Shown here: in pieces, positions 15,699 through 21,566 of the stretch
Layout of the letters: each line of letters begins with the position of its first letter
Position numbering within the stretch: the first letter of the stretch is position 1
DNA from: Bacillota bacterium
Lineage (GTDB): Bacteria; Bacillota; Clostridia; Oscillospirales; Ruminococcaceae
NCBI GenBank assembly: GCA_023396215.1
Contig: JAEWWW010000118.1
Location: 1 to 22,265 of the forward strand
Direction: 5' to 3'
DNA length: 22,265 nucleotides
The notes under the pieces: generated by a model
Seen by the model: the letters and a program-made list of their open reading frames with translations, nothing else
The model's database searches: none
What the model was told of the DNA's origin: nothing
Position numbers and translations under genes: made by a program

Positions 15699-15789
15699 GT
15701 CGCGCATTACCCGGCGCCCGAGGGCTTCAGAGGGGGCGGGGCGGCGCTGAAAAGCTCATCATAACGGACGGTTGGTGTAACCTACCAAG

Positions 15790-15818
15790 ATTATAAACCA
15801 CCCATAGCGGGGTGTCAA
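15790..15818 (-). promoter_or_regulatory. Consensus promoter of the NPTTG microprotein gene
   Basis: Minus strand TTGACA (15818-15813), exactly 17 bp, TATAAT (15795-15790): both hexamers are perfect. Leader about 110 nt, including a small TTGGT / ACCAA hairpin near its start. Confidence 0.75.
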
Positions 15819-15885
15819 CTCAGCCCTGTGAGCGGTGTATTTCTGTCGGTTATAATAAAGGTTGCACATAAAAAATAAAAATATG

Positions 15886-15915
15886 TTGAAAAATAAGGTG
15901 TTTTAGCCATATAAT
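15886..15915 (+). promoter_or_regulatory. Promoter of putP
   Basis: TTGAAA (15886-15891), 18-bp spacer, TATAAT (15910-15915), about 40 nt upstream of the GTG start. It diverges from the microprotein promoter about 70 bp away. Confidence 0.6.
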
Positions 15916-15963
15916 GGTAGTATAGGTATCATTTGTAAACAAATCCAAAAGGGGGGAAGTTTT

Positions 15964-17457
15964 GTGAGAGGTTCCATTTTTGTAGCCTTTGCCACCTATC
16001 TGCTGTGCATGATTGCAGTGGGCCTCTGCTTCCGCCGGAAAAGCAGCGATGCCTCCGACTTCTTCCTGGGCAACCGCACAGTAGGCGGTTGGACCTCCGC
16101 TTTCTCGGCAACCGCCTCGGATATGTCAAGCTGGGTAATGATGGGCCTGCCGGCCGCAATCTATTTCGGGGGGCTTTCCTCGGTGTGGATTGCGGTGGGG
16201 CTGGCGATAGGCACCTACCTGAACTGGCTGCTGATAGCCGGGCGTCTGCGGTGCTTTACCGCCGCCGCCGGGAACTCGGTCACCCTTCCCCAATACCTGC
16301 AAAACCGTTTTTTCTCCTCCTCGGTGGTGCTGCGCAGCGTTTGCGCGGTGTTCATCTTTTTGCTGTATCTGATTTACACCGCTTCGGCCTTTCGGGCCGG
16401 GGGGCGCCTGTTCACCTATGTGCTGGGTTACGATTACCGCGTTGCGGTCGCAATCGGGGCGTTCATCCTTTTGGCCTACACCTTTATGGGCGGCTTTTTA
16501 GCGGTATCGTGGACAAACCAGTACCAGCTTGCCCTGATGCTGGGGGCTATGGTCATGCTGCCGCTGCTGGCCATTTCGGCAACCCCTGAGCCCGGGGCGA
16601 CCCTTACCCACCTGCTGGGCAGCTTTCTCCGCTCCGGCGGCGACCTGCCCGCGGCCAGCGTCGTTTCGGGTTTTGCATGGGGGCTTGGCTATTTCGGCAT
16701 GCCCCATATCCTTATCCACTTTATGGGGATGCGCTCCAGCCGGATGGCCCTCAGGGGCCGCCGCATCTCGCTGCTGTTGGTGACCCTCTGCCTCACCTCA
16801 TCGGTAGCGGTGGGGCTGACCGGCAGGGTCTACTTCAGTTCCCTGAGGGAGGGCTACCACAGCTTTGCCGCGGCGGAATACCTCTTTGCCGACCTCGCCA
16901 TGCGGCTGGCCCCCGGGCTGGGAGCCGGTATACTGCTCTGTGCCATTTTGGCAGCCGCCATGTCCACCGCCGATTCACAGCTGCTGGTGACTGCCTCGGT
17001 CTTTGCCAACGATTTTTACAAAACCCTTATCAACCCAAATGCCTCTGAAAAGCAGATGATGCAGGCGGCGCGGGGCGCGGTGCTGGCCATCTCGGTGCTG
17101 GCCTATCTGCTGGCCCTCAGCCCCGCTTTTTCGGTGATGAGCCTGGTGTCCTACGCTTGGGCCGGGTTTGGGGCAACCCTCGGCCCGGCGGTGCTGCTTT
17201 CGCTCTTTTGGCGGCGGATGACCATCCGGGGCGCATTGGCCGGGGTACTGGCCGGGGGCTGCGGTGTGCTGCTGTGGGAGCTGCACCCCGCTCTGGCAGG
17301 CACCGGCATCTATTCGCTGCTGCCCGGTTTCCTGTTGGGCACCGTCTGCTGCGTGGTCGGCTCCTTGCTGGATGCCCCGCCGCCGCCCGAGGTGCAGCAG
17401 CTCTTTGAGCAGGCGTTGGCACAGCTTGAATCGGAGCCCGAACCTGTTGCAGACTAA
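15964..17457 (+). CDS. putP: Sodium:solute symporter, PutP-like (Na+/proline)
   Basis: A 497-residue polytopic membrane transporter of the SSS family that uses the sodium gradient, most like proline permease PutP. The first helices carry the PutP-like SATASDMSSWVMMGLPAAIY, with the Ala/Asp/Met residues that shape the Na+ and substrate site. A later helix has AAAMSTADSQLLV, with the conserved Ser-Thr pair of the Na2 site. About 13 hydrophobic segments are present. The C-terminal tail after the last helix is acidic and proline-rich. The GTG start is preceded by GGGGGG AAG. It is monocistronic, the only protein gene on the plus strand, and converges on cysS. Another SSS substrate is possible. 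Confidence 0.9.
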   Translation: MRGSIFVAFATYLLCMIAVGLCFRRKSSDASDFFLGNRTVGGWTSAFSATASDMSSWVMMGLPAAIYFGGLSSVWIAVGLAIGTYLNWLLIAGRLRCFTAAAGNSVTLPQYLQNRFFSSSVVLRSVCAVFIFLLYLIYTASAFRAGGRLFTYVLGYDYRVAVAIGAFILLAYTFMGGFLAVSWTNQYQLALMLGAMVMLPLLAISATPEPGATLTHLLGSFLRSGGDLPAASVVSGFAWGLGYFGMPHILIHFMGMRSSRMALRGRRISLLLVTLCLTSSVAVGLTGRVYFSSLREGYHSFAAAEYLFADLAMRLAPGLGAGILLCAILAAAMSTADSQLLVTASVFANDFYKTLINPNASEKQMMQAARGAVLAISVLAYLLALSPAFSVMSLVSYAWAGFGATLGPAVLLSLFWRRMTIRGALAGVLAGGCGVLLWELHPALAGTGIYSLLPGFLLGTVCCVVGSLLDAPPPPEVQQLFEQALAQLESEPEPVAD

Positions 17458-17472
17458 CCTTTTAGCCATATA

Positions 17473-17515
17473 ACTGAGCCTCCCCTGCCGCGTTATGCGG
17501 CAGGGGGGGCTCAGT
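17473..17515 (+). terminator. Terminator-like hairpin downstream of putP
   Basis: 19-bp stem ACTGAGCCTCCCCTGCCGC (17473-17491) / 17497-17515 with one G-T wobble and a GTTAT loop. It begins 16 nt after the putP stop. The T-run is poor (CTGTTAAAA). Confidence 0.55.
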
Positions 17516-17715
17516 CTGTTAAAAAGTAAGTTTGCAAAATATATCGCGCAGGCGGACATGTGCCGCCGGAGCGATACCGTTAAAACTGCCTGCGGTGAGC
17601 GGGCAGTTTTGCTTGGGGGTGCTCACGAGGGGGACGGCTGGACGCAAAACCCACAGGTTTTGCACAGGACACGAAGTCCCCCTTGTGAAGGGTGTCAATT
17701 CTTTGACACCCTCAG

Positions 17716-17746
17716 CCGCCCCTGCCACATAACGCGGCAGGGGCGG
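17716..17746 (-). terminator. Terminator-like hairpin downstream of cysS
   Basis: 11-bp perfect stem CCGCCCCTGCC (17716-17726) / GGCAGGGGCGG (17736-17746). The minus-strand core, CCCCTGCCGCGTTATG then TGGCAGGGG, is a near-identical inverted copy of the 17482-17506 core. It starts 14 nt after the cysS stop; the T-run is better for plus-strand transcripts (TTTCATATT). Confidence 0.55.
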
Positions 17747-17759
17747 TTTCATATTCCGG

Positions 17760-19154
17760 TTAAGCTTTGTGCCATTTTACCCCTTGGGGAGTATCCTCCA
17801 GCACGATGCCCATATCCTTGAGCTGGTCGCGGATGGCGTCGGCTGCGGCAAAGTCGCGGGCCTTGCGGGCCTGCTGGCGGCGCTCAATCAGCTCCTCCAC
17901 CTCGGCGTCCAGCGTTTTCTCCTGCCGGTTGTAAAGGATGCCCAGCACGTCGGCCAGCTGGTCGAAGAGCTGTGCGGCGGCGGTGAGGGGGGCTGCCGAA
18001 CGGGGCTGGGCGATGAAACCGTTGATATCGCGCACCAGTTCAAAGAGGGCGGCGATGCCGTCGGCGGTGTTGAGGTCGTCGTCCATCGCCTGAATAAACT
18101 GCTCCTTGCGGGCAGCCAGCCCGGCGGTAAACTCGGCCTCGCCCTCGGTGGGGGCGGGGGCCGCGTTTTGCAGCGCGAAGTCAAGGTTGCTGCGGCAGGT
18201 GTACAGCCGGTCGAGGGCGGCGCGGCACTGGTCGATAATCTCGAGGCTGTAGTTGATGGGGCTGCGGTAGTGGGCCTGCAGCATCATGAACTTGATGGGC
18301 TCATAGCCGTATTTTTCGGCCACGTCGCGGGTGGTAAAGAAGTTACCCAGCGACTTTGACATCTTGCGGTTATCCACATTGATGTAGCCGTTGTGCATCC
18401 AATAGCGGGCGTAGTCGCCCCCGGTGCAGCACTCAGACTGTGCCACCTCGTTTTCGTGGTGGGGGAAGATCAAATCCTGCCCGCCGCAGTGGATATCGAT
18501 GTTGTTGCCCAGATGCTTGCGTATCATGGCGGTGCATTCGATATGCCAGCCGGGGCGGCCCTTGCCCCAGGGGGAATCCCAGCTGGGCTCGCCGGGCTTG
18601 GCGCTCTTCCAAAGGGCGAAATCCAGCGGGCTTTCTTTGCGGCTGTCCACATCCACCCGGTTGCCGGAATCCAGCTCCTCCAGCGGCTGGTGCGAAAGCT
18701 TGCCGTACTCCTCAAACCTGCGGGCCCTGAAATAGACGTCGCCCTCCACCGCATAGGCGTAGCCCGCCGCCTCAATCTCCTGCACAAGGGCGATGATTTC
18801 GTCCATGGTTTCGGTGGCTCTGGGGTGGACGGTGGCGGGGCGCACGCCGAGGCCGGCGGCGTCGGTCTGGTACTCCCTGATATACCGGTCGGCAATGTCC
18901 TCCACCGTGGTGCCTTCCTCGTTGGCGCGGTTGATGAGCTTATCGTCGATATCGGTGAAGTTCTGCACAAAGGTAACCTCGTAACCCCGGAACTCCAGAT
19001 AGCGGCGCAGGGTGTCAAAGACACAGATGGGGCGGGCGTTGCCGATATGAATGAAGTTATAGACGGTGGGGCCGCAGGCGTACATCTTCACCTTGCCCGG
19101 CTCTATCGTTACAAAGTCTTCTTTTTGTCTGGTCAGCGTGTTATAAACCTTCAA
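17760..19154 (-). CDS. cysS: Cysteinyl-tRNA synthetase
   Basis: A 464-residue class I aminoacyl-tRNA synthetase that charges tRNA-Cys. The HIGH motif appears as HIGN in MYACGPTVYNFIHIGNARP, with the first zinc-ligand cysteine in CGPTVY. The remaining zinc-site residues lie in DIHCGGQDLIFPHHENE, and the KMSKS loop is exact (NRKMSKSLGNFF). The C-terminal helical domain is complete, so length is normal. The start is TTG at 19154, overlapping the cysE stop (TTGA), with GGGAGGA upstream. It is co-transcribed behind cysE under the tRNA-Cys T-box. Confidence 0.97.
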   Translation of the reverse strand: MKVYNTLTRQKEDFVTIEPGKVKMYACGPTVYNFIHIGNARPICVFDTLRRYLEFRGYEVTFVQNFTDIDDKLINRANEEGTTVEDIADRYIREYQTDAAGLGVRPATVHPRATETMDEIIALVQEIEAAGYAYAVEGDVYFRARRFEEYGKLSHQPLEELDSGNRVDVDSRKESPLDFALWKSAKPGEPSWDSPWGKGRPGWHIECTAMIRKHLGNNIDIHCGGQDLIFPHHENEVAQSECCTGGDYARYWMHNGYINVDNRKMSKSLGNFFTTRDVAEKYGYEPIKFMMLQAHYRSPINYSLEIIDQCRAALDRLYTCRSNLDFALQNAAPAPTEGEAEFTAGLAARKEQFIQAMDDDLNTADGIAALFELVRDINGFIAQPRSAAPLTAAAQLFDQLADVLGILYNRQEKTLDAEVEELIERRQQARKARDFAAADAIRDQLKDMGIVLEDTPQGVKWHKA

Positions 19155-19804
19155 CTTTTTTGTCCTCCCTCAAGCTGGGTGATTTTTTCTTCAAGCTGCT
19201 GAATGCGAATCTGCAGCTTGCAAAGCTCCTGTGCCACCGGGTCGGGCAGGTGCACATGGTCCATGCATTCGTTGCTCAGGCGGGCGCCGCTTTTGCGCAC
19301 CACCCGCGCAGGCACGCCCACGGCGGTGCTGTCGGGGCCGATGGGCTCGAGCACCACGGCGTTGGCGGCAATCTTGGACCCAGCGCCCACGGTGAACGGC
19401 CCCAGGATTTTGGCTCCGCTGCCCACCATCACCCCTTCCTCCAGGGTGGGGTGGCGCTTGCCCTTATCCTTGCCGGTGCCGCCCAGCGTTACCCCCTGGT
19501 AGATGGTGCAGTTGTCGCCCACCTCGGCGGTTTCACCGATGACCACCCCGGAACCGTGGTCGATGAACACCCCTCTGCCTATTTTGGCCCCGGGATGAAT
19601 CTCTATACCGGTAAAAAAGCGGCCCCACTGCGAAATCAGCCGTGCGATGAAAAACATCTTGTGGCGGTAAAACCAGTGGGCAAACCGGTGATGAATCAGG
19701 GCATGCAGCCCCGAATAGAGCAGCAGCACCTCCAGCGAGCTTCTCGCCGCCGGGTCGCGCTCTTTTATCGCCCGTATGTCTTTGCGTAATCCGTCTAGCA
19801 GCAT
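19151..19804 (-). CDS. cysE: Serine O-acetyltransferase
   Basis: A 217-residue enzyme that acetylates serine with acetyl-CoA, the first step of cysteine synthesis. After an N-terminal helical region (LRKDIRAIKERDPAARSSLEVLL) come left-handed beta-helix hexapeptides. The active-site histidine region is IEIHPGAKIGRGVFIDHGSGVVIGE, followed by the GVTLGGTGK loop. The tail is a short coiled segment (LQIRIQQLEEKITQLEGG). ATG at 19804 follows AGGAGG by seven bases; the longer frame to 19981 runs through the T-box and is not coding. It is the first gene of cysE-cysS. Confidence 0.96.
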   Translation of the reverse strand: MLLDGLRKDIRAIKERDPAARSSLEVLLLYSGLHALIHHRFAHWFYRHKMFFIARLISQWGRFFTGIEIHPGAKIGRGVFIDHGSGVVIGETAEVGDNCTIYQGVTLGGTGKDKGKRHPTLEEGVMVGSGAKILGPFTVGAGSKIAANAVVLEPIGPDSTAVGVPARVVRKSGARLSNECMDHVHLPDPVAQELCKLQIRIQQLEEKITQLEGGQKS

Positions 19805-19899
19805 ATGGCTTCCTCCTGTCAAATAACGTGTACCCCATTCAAATGCGAGGCTTCTTCTCTCCCCTGCCCCTGCGGCAGGGCGTGGGGCAAAGCTGGGGG

Positions 19900-19944
19900 A
19901 ATAGTAAAACCGCCTGCGTCCCCCCAAAAAGGGGACGGAGGCGG
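19900..19944 (-). terminator. T-box regulated terminator
   Basis: Minus strand CCGCCTCCGTCCCC (19944-19931), 7-nt loop, GGGGACGCAGGCGG (19923-19910) with one mismatch, then TTTTACTATT. The 5' arm follows the T-box core directly, as needed for mutually exclusive folding. Confidence 0.88.
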
Positions 19945-20195
19945 CTGTTGTTCCGCGGTTCCACTCCGGCTTATCGCTCATACCGGCACCCGTTTACGCG
20001 GGGCCGGCAGCATACCCTTAACGCGGGCGCTCGCCGTAGAAATACTAAGCCGGGGCTGTTCCTTCTTCGGTGCTGGCGGGTGCATTTGGTCCGGTTTGCT
20101 GCCGGGGGCACTCTCAGCGGGTGTGTGCCCTCTCTCTGTTGCGCAACTGGCGGATTACTTCTCCCGATAAACGCATCGATTATTTTTCTGTGCAT
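19900..20195 (-). promoter_or_regulatory. T-box riboswitch, tRNA-Cys, upstream of cysE-cysS
   Basis: The minus strand shows the T-box in order. First an AAGTAATCC start of Stem I, then AGAGAG followed by a GGGCAC / GTGCCC arm. The specifier stretch is ACCAAATGCACCC, with TGC (Cys) at 20084-20082. Stem III is CCGGC...GCCGG (about 19983-20009). The T-box core GAGTGGAACCGCGG lies at 19966-19953, just before the terminator. Uncharged tRNA-Cys should stabilise the antiterminator and allow cysE-cysS transcription. Stem I ends are approximate; the specifier choice fits the downstream genes. Confidence 0.9.
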
Positions 20196-20214
20196 ACATA
20201 CAGCACTATATGAT

Positions 20215-20243
20215 AATCTATCACATTACGTGCGAAATTTCAA
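20215..20243 (-). promoter_or_regulatory. Possible promoter of the cysE-cysS T-box transcript
   Basis: Minus strand TTGAAA (20243-20238), 17 bp, TAGATT (20220-20215). It lies just upstream of the T-box; a nearby TATCAT is an alternative -10. Confidence 0.45.
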
Positions 20244-20337
20244 GCATCTATCAGGGGCGACACGTACAGGCATTAAGGCCGTAACACATATTGCTCATTT
20301 AGACTAATTCCTTAATAAGAATCTTGGCTTTCCTACC

Positions 20338-20365
20338 TTGACTTTCCCACCCGGTATGTTACAAT
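20338..20365 (+). promoter_or_regulatory. Promoter of the antisense RNA
   Basis: TTGACT (20338-20343), 16-bp spacer, TACAAT (20360-20365): five of six at each hexamer. No protein gene follows on this strand; a terminator lies about 85 nt downstream. Confidence 0.55.
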
Positions 20366-20371
20366 AAAAGC

Positions 20372-20457
20372 AGATGGAGAGTCGAGAGACGGCTGCTCCC
20401 CTATATGATTATAGAAATAACCGTACTAATGGGGATTAGGGGCGGTTATTTCTTTTT
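20372..20457 (+). ncRNA. Small antisense RNA, candidate type I antitoxin
   Basis: About 86 nt between the promoter at 20338-20365 and a complete terminator. The RNA is complementary to the 3' end of the toxin frame (20436-20457) and, if the toxin mRNA runs on, to its whole 3' region. Its predicted 5' end (AGATGGAGAGTCGAGAG) can fold around an AGCAG / CTGCT stem. The arrangement is like the convergent, 3'-overlapping txpA/RatA and bsrG/SR4 pairs of Bacillus. Ends are inferred. Confidence 0.5.
20413..20457 (+). terminator. Terminator of the antisense RNA
   Basis: 11-bp perfect stem AGAAATAACCG (20413-20423) / CGGTTATTTCT (20443-20453) enclosing a second stem CTAAT-GGGG-ATTAG, then TTTTT. Strongly directional for the plus strand. 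Confidence 0.8.
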
Positions 20458-20525
20458 ATGTACAAACTTGCAATCCCGATAAGCACTAACGTAAACGACA
20501 TTAGATTATCGAAAGTAATGTACAA
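20436..20525 (-). CDS. Putative type I toxin peptide, holin-like/BsrE-TxpA-like
   Basis: A 29-residue frame from a TTG at 20525. AGGAGG lies eight bases upstream (20539-20534). The peptide opens with YITFDNLMSF, recalling the [YF]-[ED]-x-L-M opening of small Bacillus type I toxins such as BsrE, BsrG and TxpA. It continues as one hydrophobic helix (LVLIGIASLYI) and ends in a basic, polar tail (KRNNRP). Alternative starts are ATG 20531, only 2 nt from AGGAGG, and ATG 20501, which would give 21 residues. Context supports function: own consensus promoter, about 150-nt structured leader, buried ribosome binding site and an antisense RNA. Family membership rests on pattern recognition. If real, the peptide would sit in and damage the cell's own membrane. 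Confidence 0.55.
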   Translation of the reverse strand: MYITFDNLMSFTLVLIGIASLYIKRNNRP

Positions 20526-20584
20526 ACGCATCCCCTCCTATCTCTGTGCACAGCACAGCGTCGTGAGAGGAGCAAAAGAAACAT
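20501..20584 (-). CDS. Possible leader ORF coupled to the toxin
   Basis: A 27-codon frame starting ATG at 20584, with GAGGAAG five bases upstream. It begins MFLLLLSRRC and is cysteine- and arginine-rich. It runs through the hairpin that hides the toxin ribosome binding site. Its TAA (20503-20501) overlaps the internal toxin ATG as TAATG. That is how a coupling leader is built (compare mok in hok/sok), but the peptide itself resembles nothing I know, so it may be chance. Confidence 0.3.
   Translation of the reverse strand: MFLLLLSRRCAVHRDRRGCVCTLLSII
20535..20572 (-). promoter_or_regulatory. Hairpin sequestering the toxin Shine-Dalgarno
   Basis: CTCCT (20572-20568) pairs with AGGAG of the Shine-Dalgarno (20539-20535). 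Inside is CTGTGC (20558-20553) / GCACAG (20549-20544) with a 3-nt loop. Masking of this kind is common in type I toxin mRNAs. Confidence 0.5.
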
Positions 20585-20683
20585 TTTTACTTCCTCTCCG
20601 AACAAATATTCTTCGAGGGAAGCAACCGCCTATCCGTCTATAAAGCAGAGTAAAATTCAACGTTCGGCTCTCCATCTATTCCC

Positions 20684-20711
20684 ATTATATAGAATTCCTC
20701 AGACATGTCAA
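20684..20711 (-). promoter_or_regulatory. Consensus promoter of the toxin mRNA
   Basis: Minus strand TTGACA (20711-20706), 16-bp spacer, TATAAT (20689-20684): both hexamers perfect. It predicts a start near 20677 and a leader of about 150 nt before the toxin. Confidence 0.65.
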
Positions 20712-20766
20712 AATCCTTTTGTGTCTTCAGAGCTGACCCTGATAGCCTTGCTGCCACAATACCGAA

Positions 20767-20801
20767 AAGGGCAGGTGTGCTTACACAGCACACCTGCCCT
20801 T
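20767..20801 (-). terminator. Terminator of the amino acid ABC transporter operon
   Basis: 15-bp perfect stem AAGGGCAGGTGTGCT (20767-20781) / AGCACACCTGCCCTT (20787-20801), 5-nt loop, then TTTTCGG on the minus strand. It begins 43 nt past the ATPase stop. Confidence 0.85.
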
Positions 20802-20843
20802 CTATTTGTACCTCTGTATCTTGGTAACGCGGCCAACAGACGC

Positions 20844-21566
20844 CTACAGCACCTTGGATAAAAAGTCCCGCAGCCGGGGGTGCTTGGGCTCGCTAAAGAA
20901 CTCCGCCGGGGTGTTCTGCTCCACCACCAGCCCTTCGTCCATAAACAGCACCCGTGTGCCCACCTCGCGGGCAAAGTTCATCTCATGGGTTACCACCACC
21001 ATGGTCATGCCCTCGCGGGCCAGCTCTTTCATCAGCTCCAGCACCTCGCCCACCATCTCGGGGTCGAGGGCCGAGGTGGGCTCGTCAAAGAGCATCACCT
21101 GCGGGTTCATGGCCAGTGCCCGCACAATGGCGATGCGCTGCTTCTGCCCGCCCGAAAGCTGGGGCGGGTAGGCGCCGGCCTTCTCAGAAAGGCCGATGCG
21201 CTCCAACAGGCGCAGGGCGTTTGCCTCGGCCTGCTCTTTGGTTTGCAGCTCCAGCTTGATGGGGGCGAGGGTGATGTTTTCCATCACCGTCATATGAGGG
21301 AAGAGATTGAAGTGCAGAAACACCATGCCCATCTTTTGGCGGATTTTGTTGACGTCGGTTTTGCGGTCGGTAATATTCTGCCCCTCGAACCAGACCTCGC
21401 CCCCGGTGGGGGTTTCCAGCAGGTTGAGGCAGCGCAGAAAGGTGGATTTGCCCGAGCCGGAGGGCCCGACGATGACCACCTTTTCGCCCGGTTTAATCTG
21501 CTCGTCGATGCCCTTGAGCACCAGATTGTCACCAAATGCCTTTTGCAGGCCCTTAACGTCTATCAC
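20844..21566 (-). CDS. Polar amino acid ABC transporter ATP-binding protein (GlnQ-type) with altered Q-loop
   Basis: A 240-residue cytoplasmic ATPase of a polar amino acid importer. It has Walker A GPSGSGKST, signature LSGGQKQRIAIVRALAM, Walker B VMLFDEPTSALDPE and H-loop VVVTHEM. The Q-loop reads MVFLHFNLFPH, where the family has MVFQHFNLFPH: the codon is CTG in place of CAG. This residue normally contacts Mg2+ and couples hydrolysis to the permease. The signature also has IVRA where IARA is usual. Otherwise the gene looks intact. It overlaps the permease gene by 14 nt and shares its terminator. The substrate is unknown; cystine is a guess from the nearby cys genes. Confidence 0.93.
   Translation of the reverse strand: MIDVKGLQKAFGDNLVLKGIDEQIKPGEKVVIVGPSGSGKSTFLRCLNLLETPTGGEVWFEGQNITDRKTDVNKIRQKMGMVFLHFNLFPHMTVMENITLAPIKLELQTKEQAEANALRLLERIGLSEKAGAYPPQLSGGQKQRIAIVRALAMNPQVMLFDEPTSALDPEMVGEVLELMKELAREGMTMVVVTHEMNFAREVGTRVLFMDEGLVVEQNTPAEFFSEPKHPRLRDFLSKVL

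Larger units (their letters stand above)
17458..17759. other. Convergent spacer filled by consecutive hairpins
   Basis: In order: H1 17473-17515; H2 17542-17576 (TATCGC / GCGATA enclosing GGCGG / CCGCC); H3 17582-17610 (AAAACTGCC / GGCAGTTTT); H4 17623-17688 (13-bp TCACGAGGGGGAC / GTCCCCCTTGTGA, with inner GCAAAACC / GGTTTTGC at 17644-17663); H5 17689-17712 (AGGGTGTCAA / TTGACACCCT, TTCT loop); H6 17716-17746. Nearly every base belongs to a stem. Besides terminator function for putP and cysS, the role is unknown. A minus-strand open frame spans it but reads as hairpin translation. Confidence 0.65.

Noticed and set aside
17519..17752. Minus-strand 77-codon open frame in the putP-cysS spacer.
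   Set aside because: It is a translation of the hairpin cluster, has no good ribosome binding site and resembles no family; palindromic DNA often gives such frames.
19828..20307. Long plus- and minus-strand open frames over the T-box leader.
   Set aside because: They run through conserved T-box elements and the terminator. cysE has an ideal ribosome binding site at 19804, so the extension is not coding.
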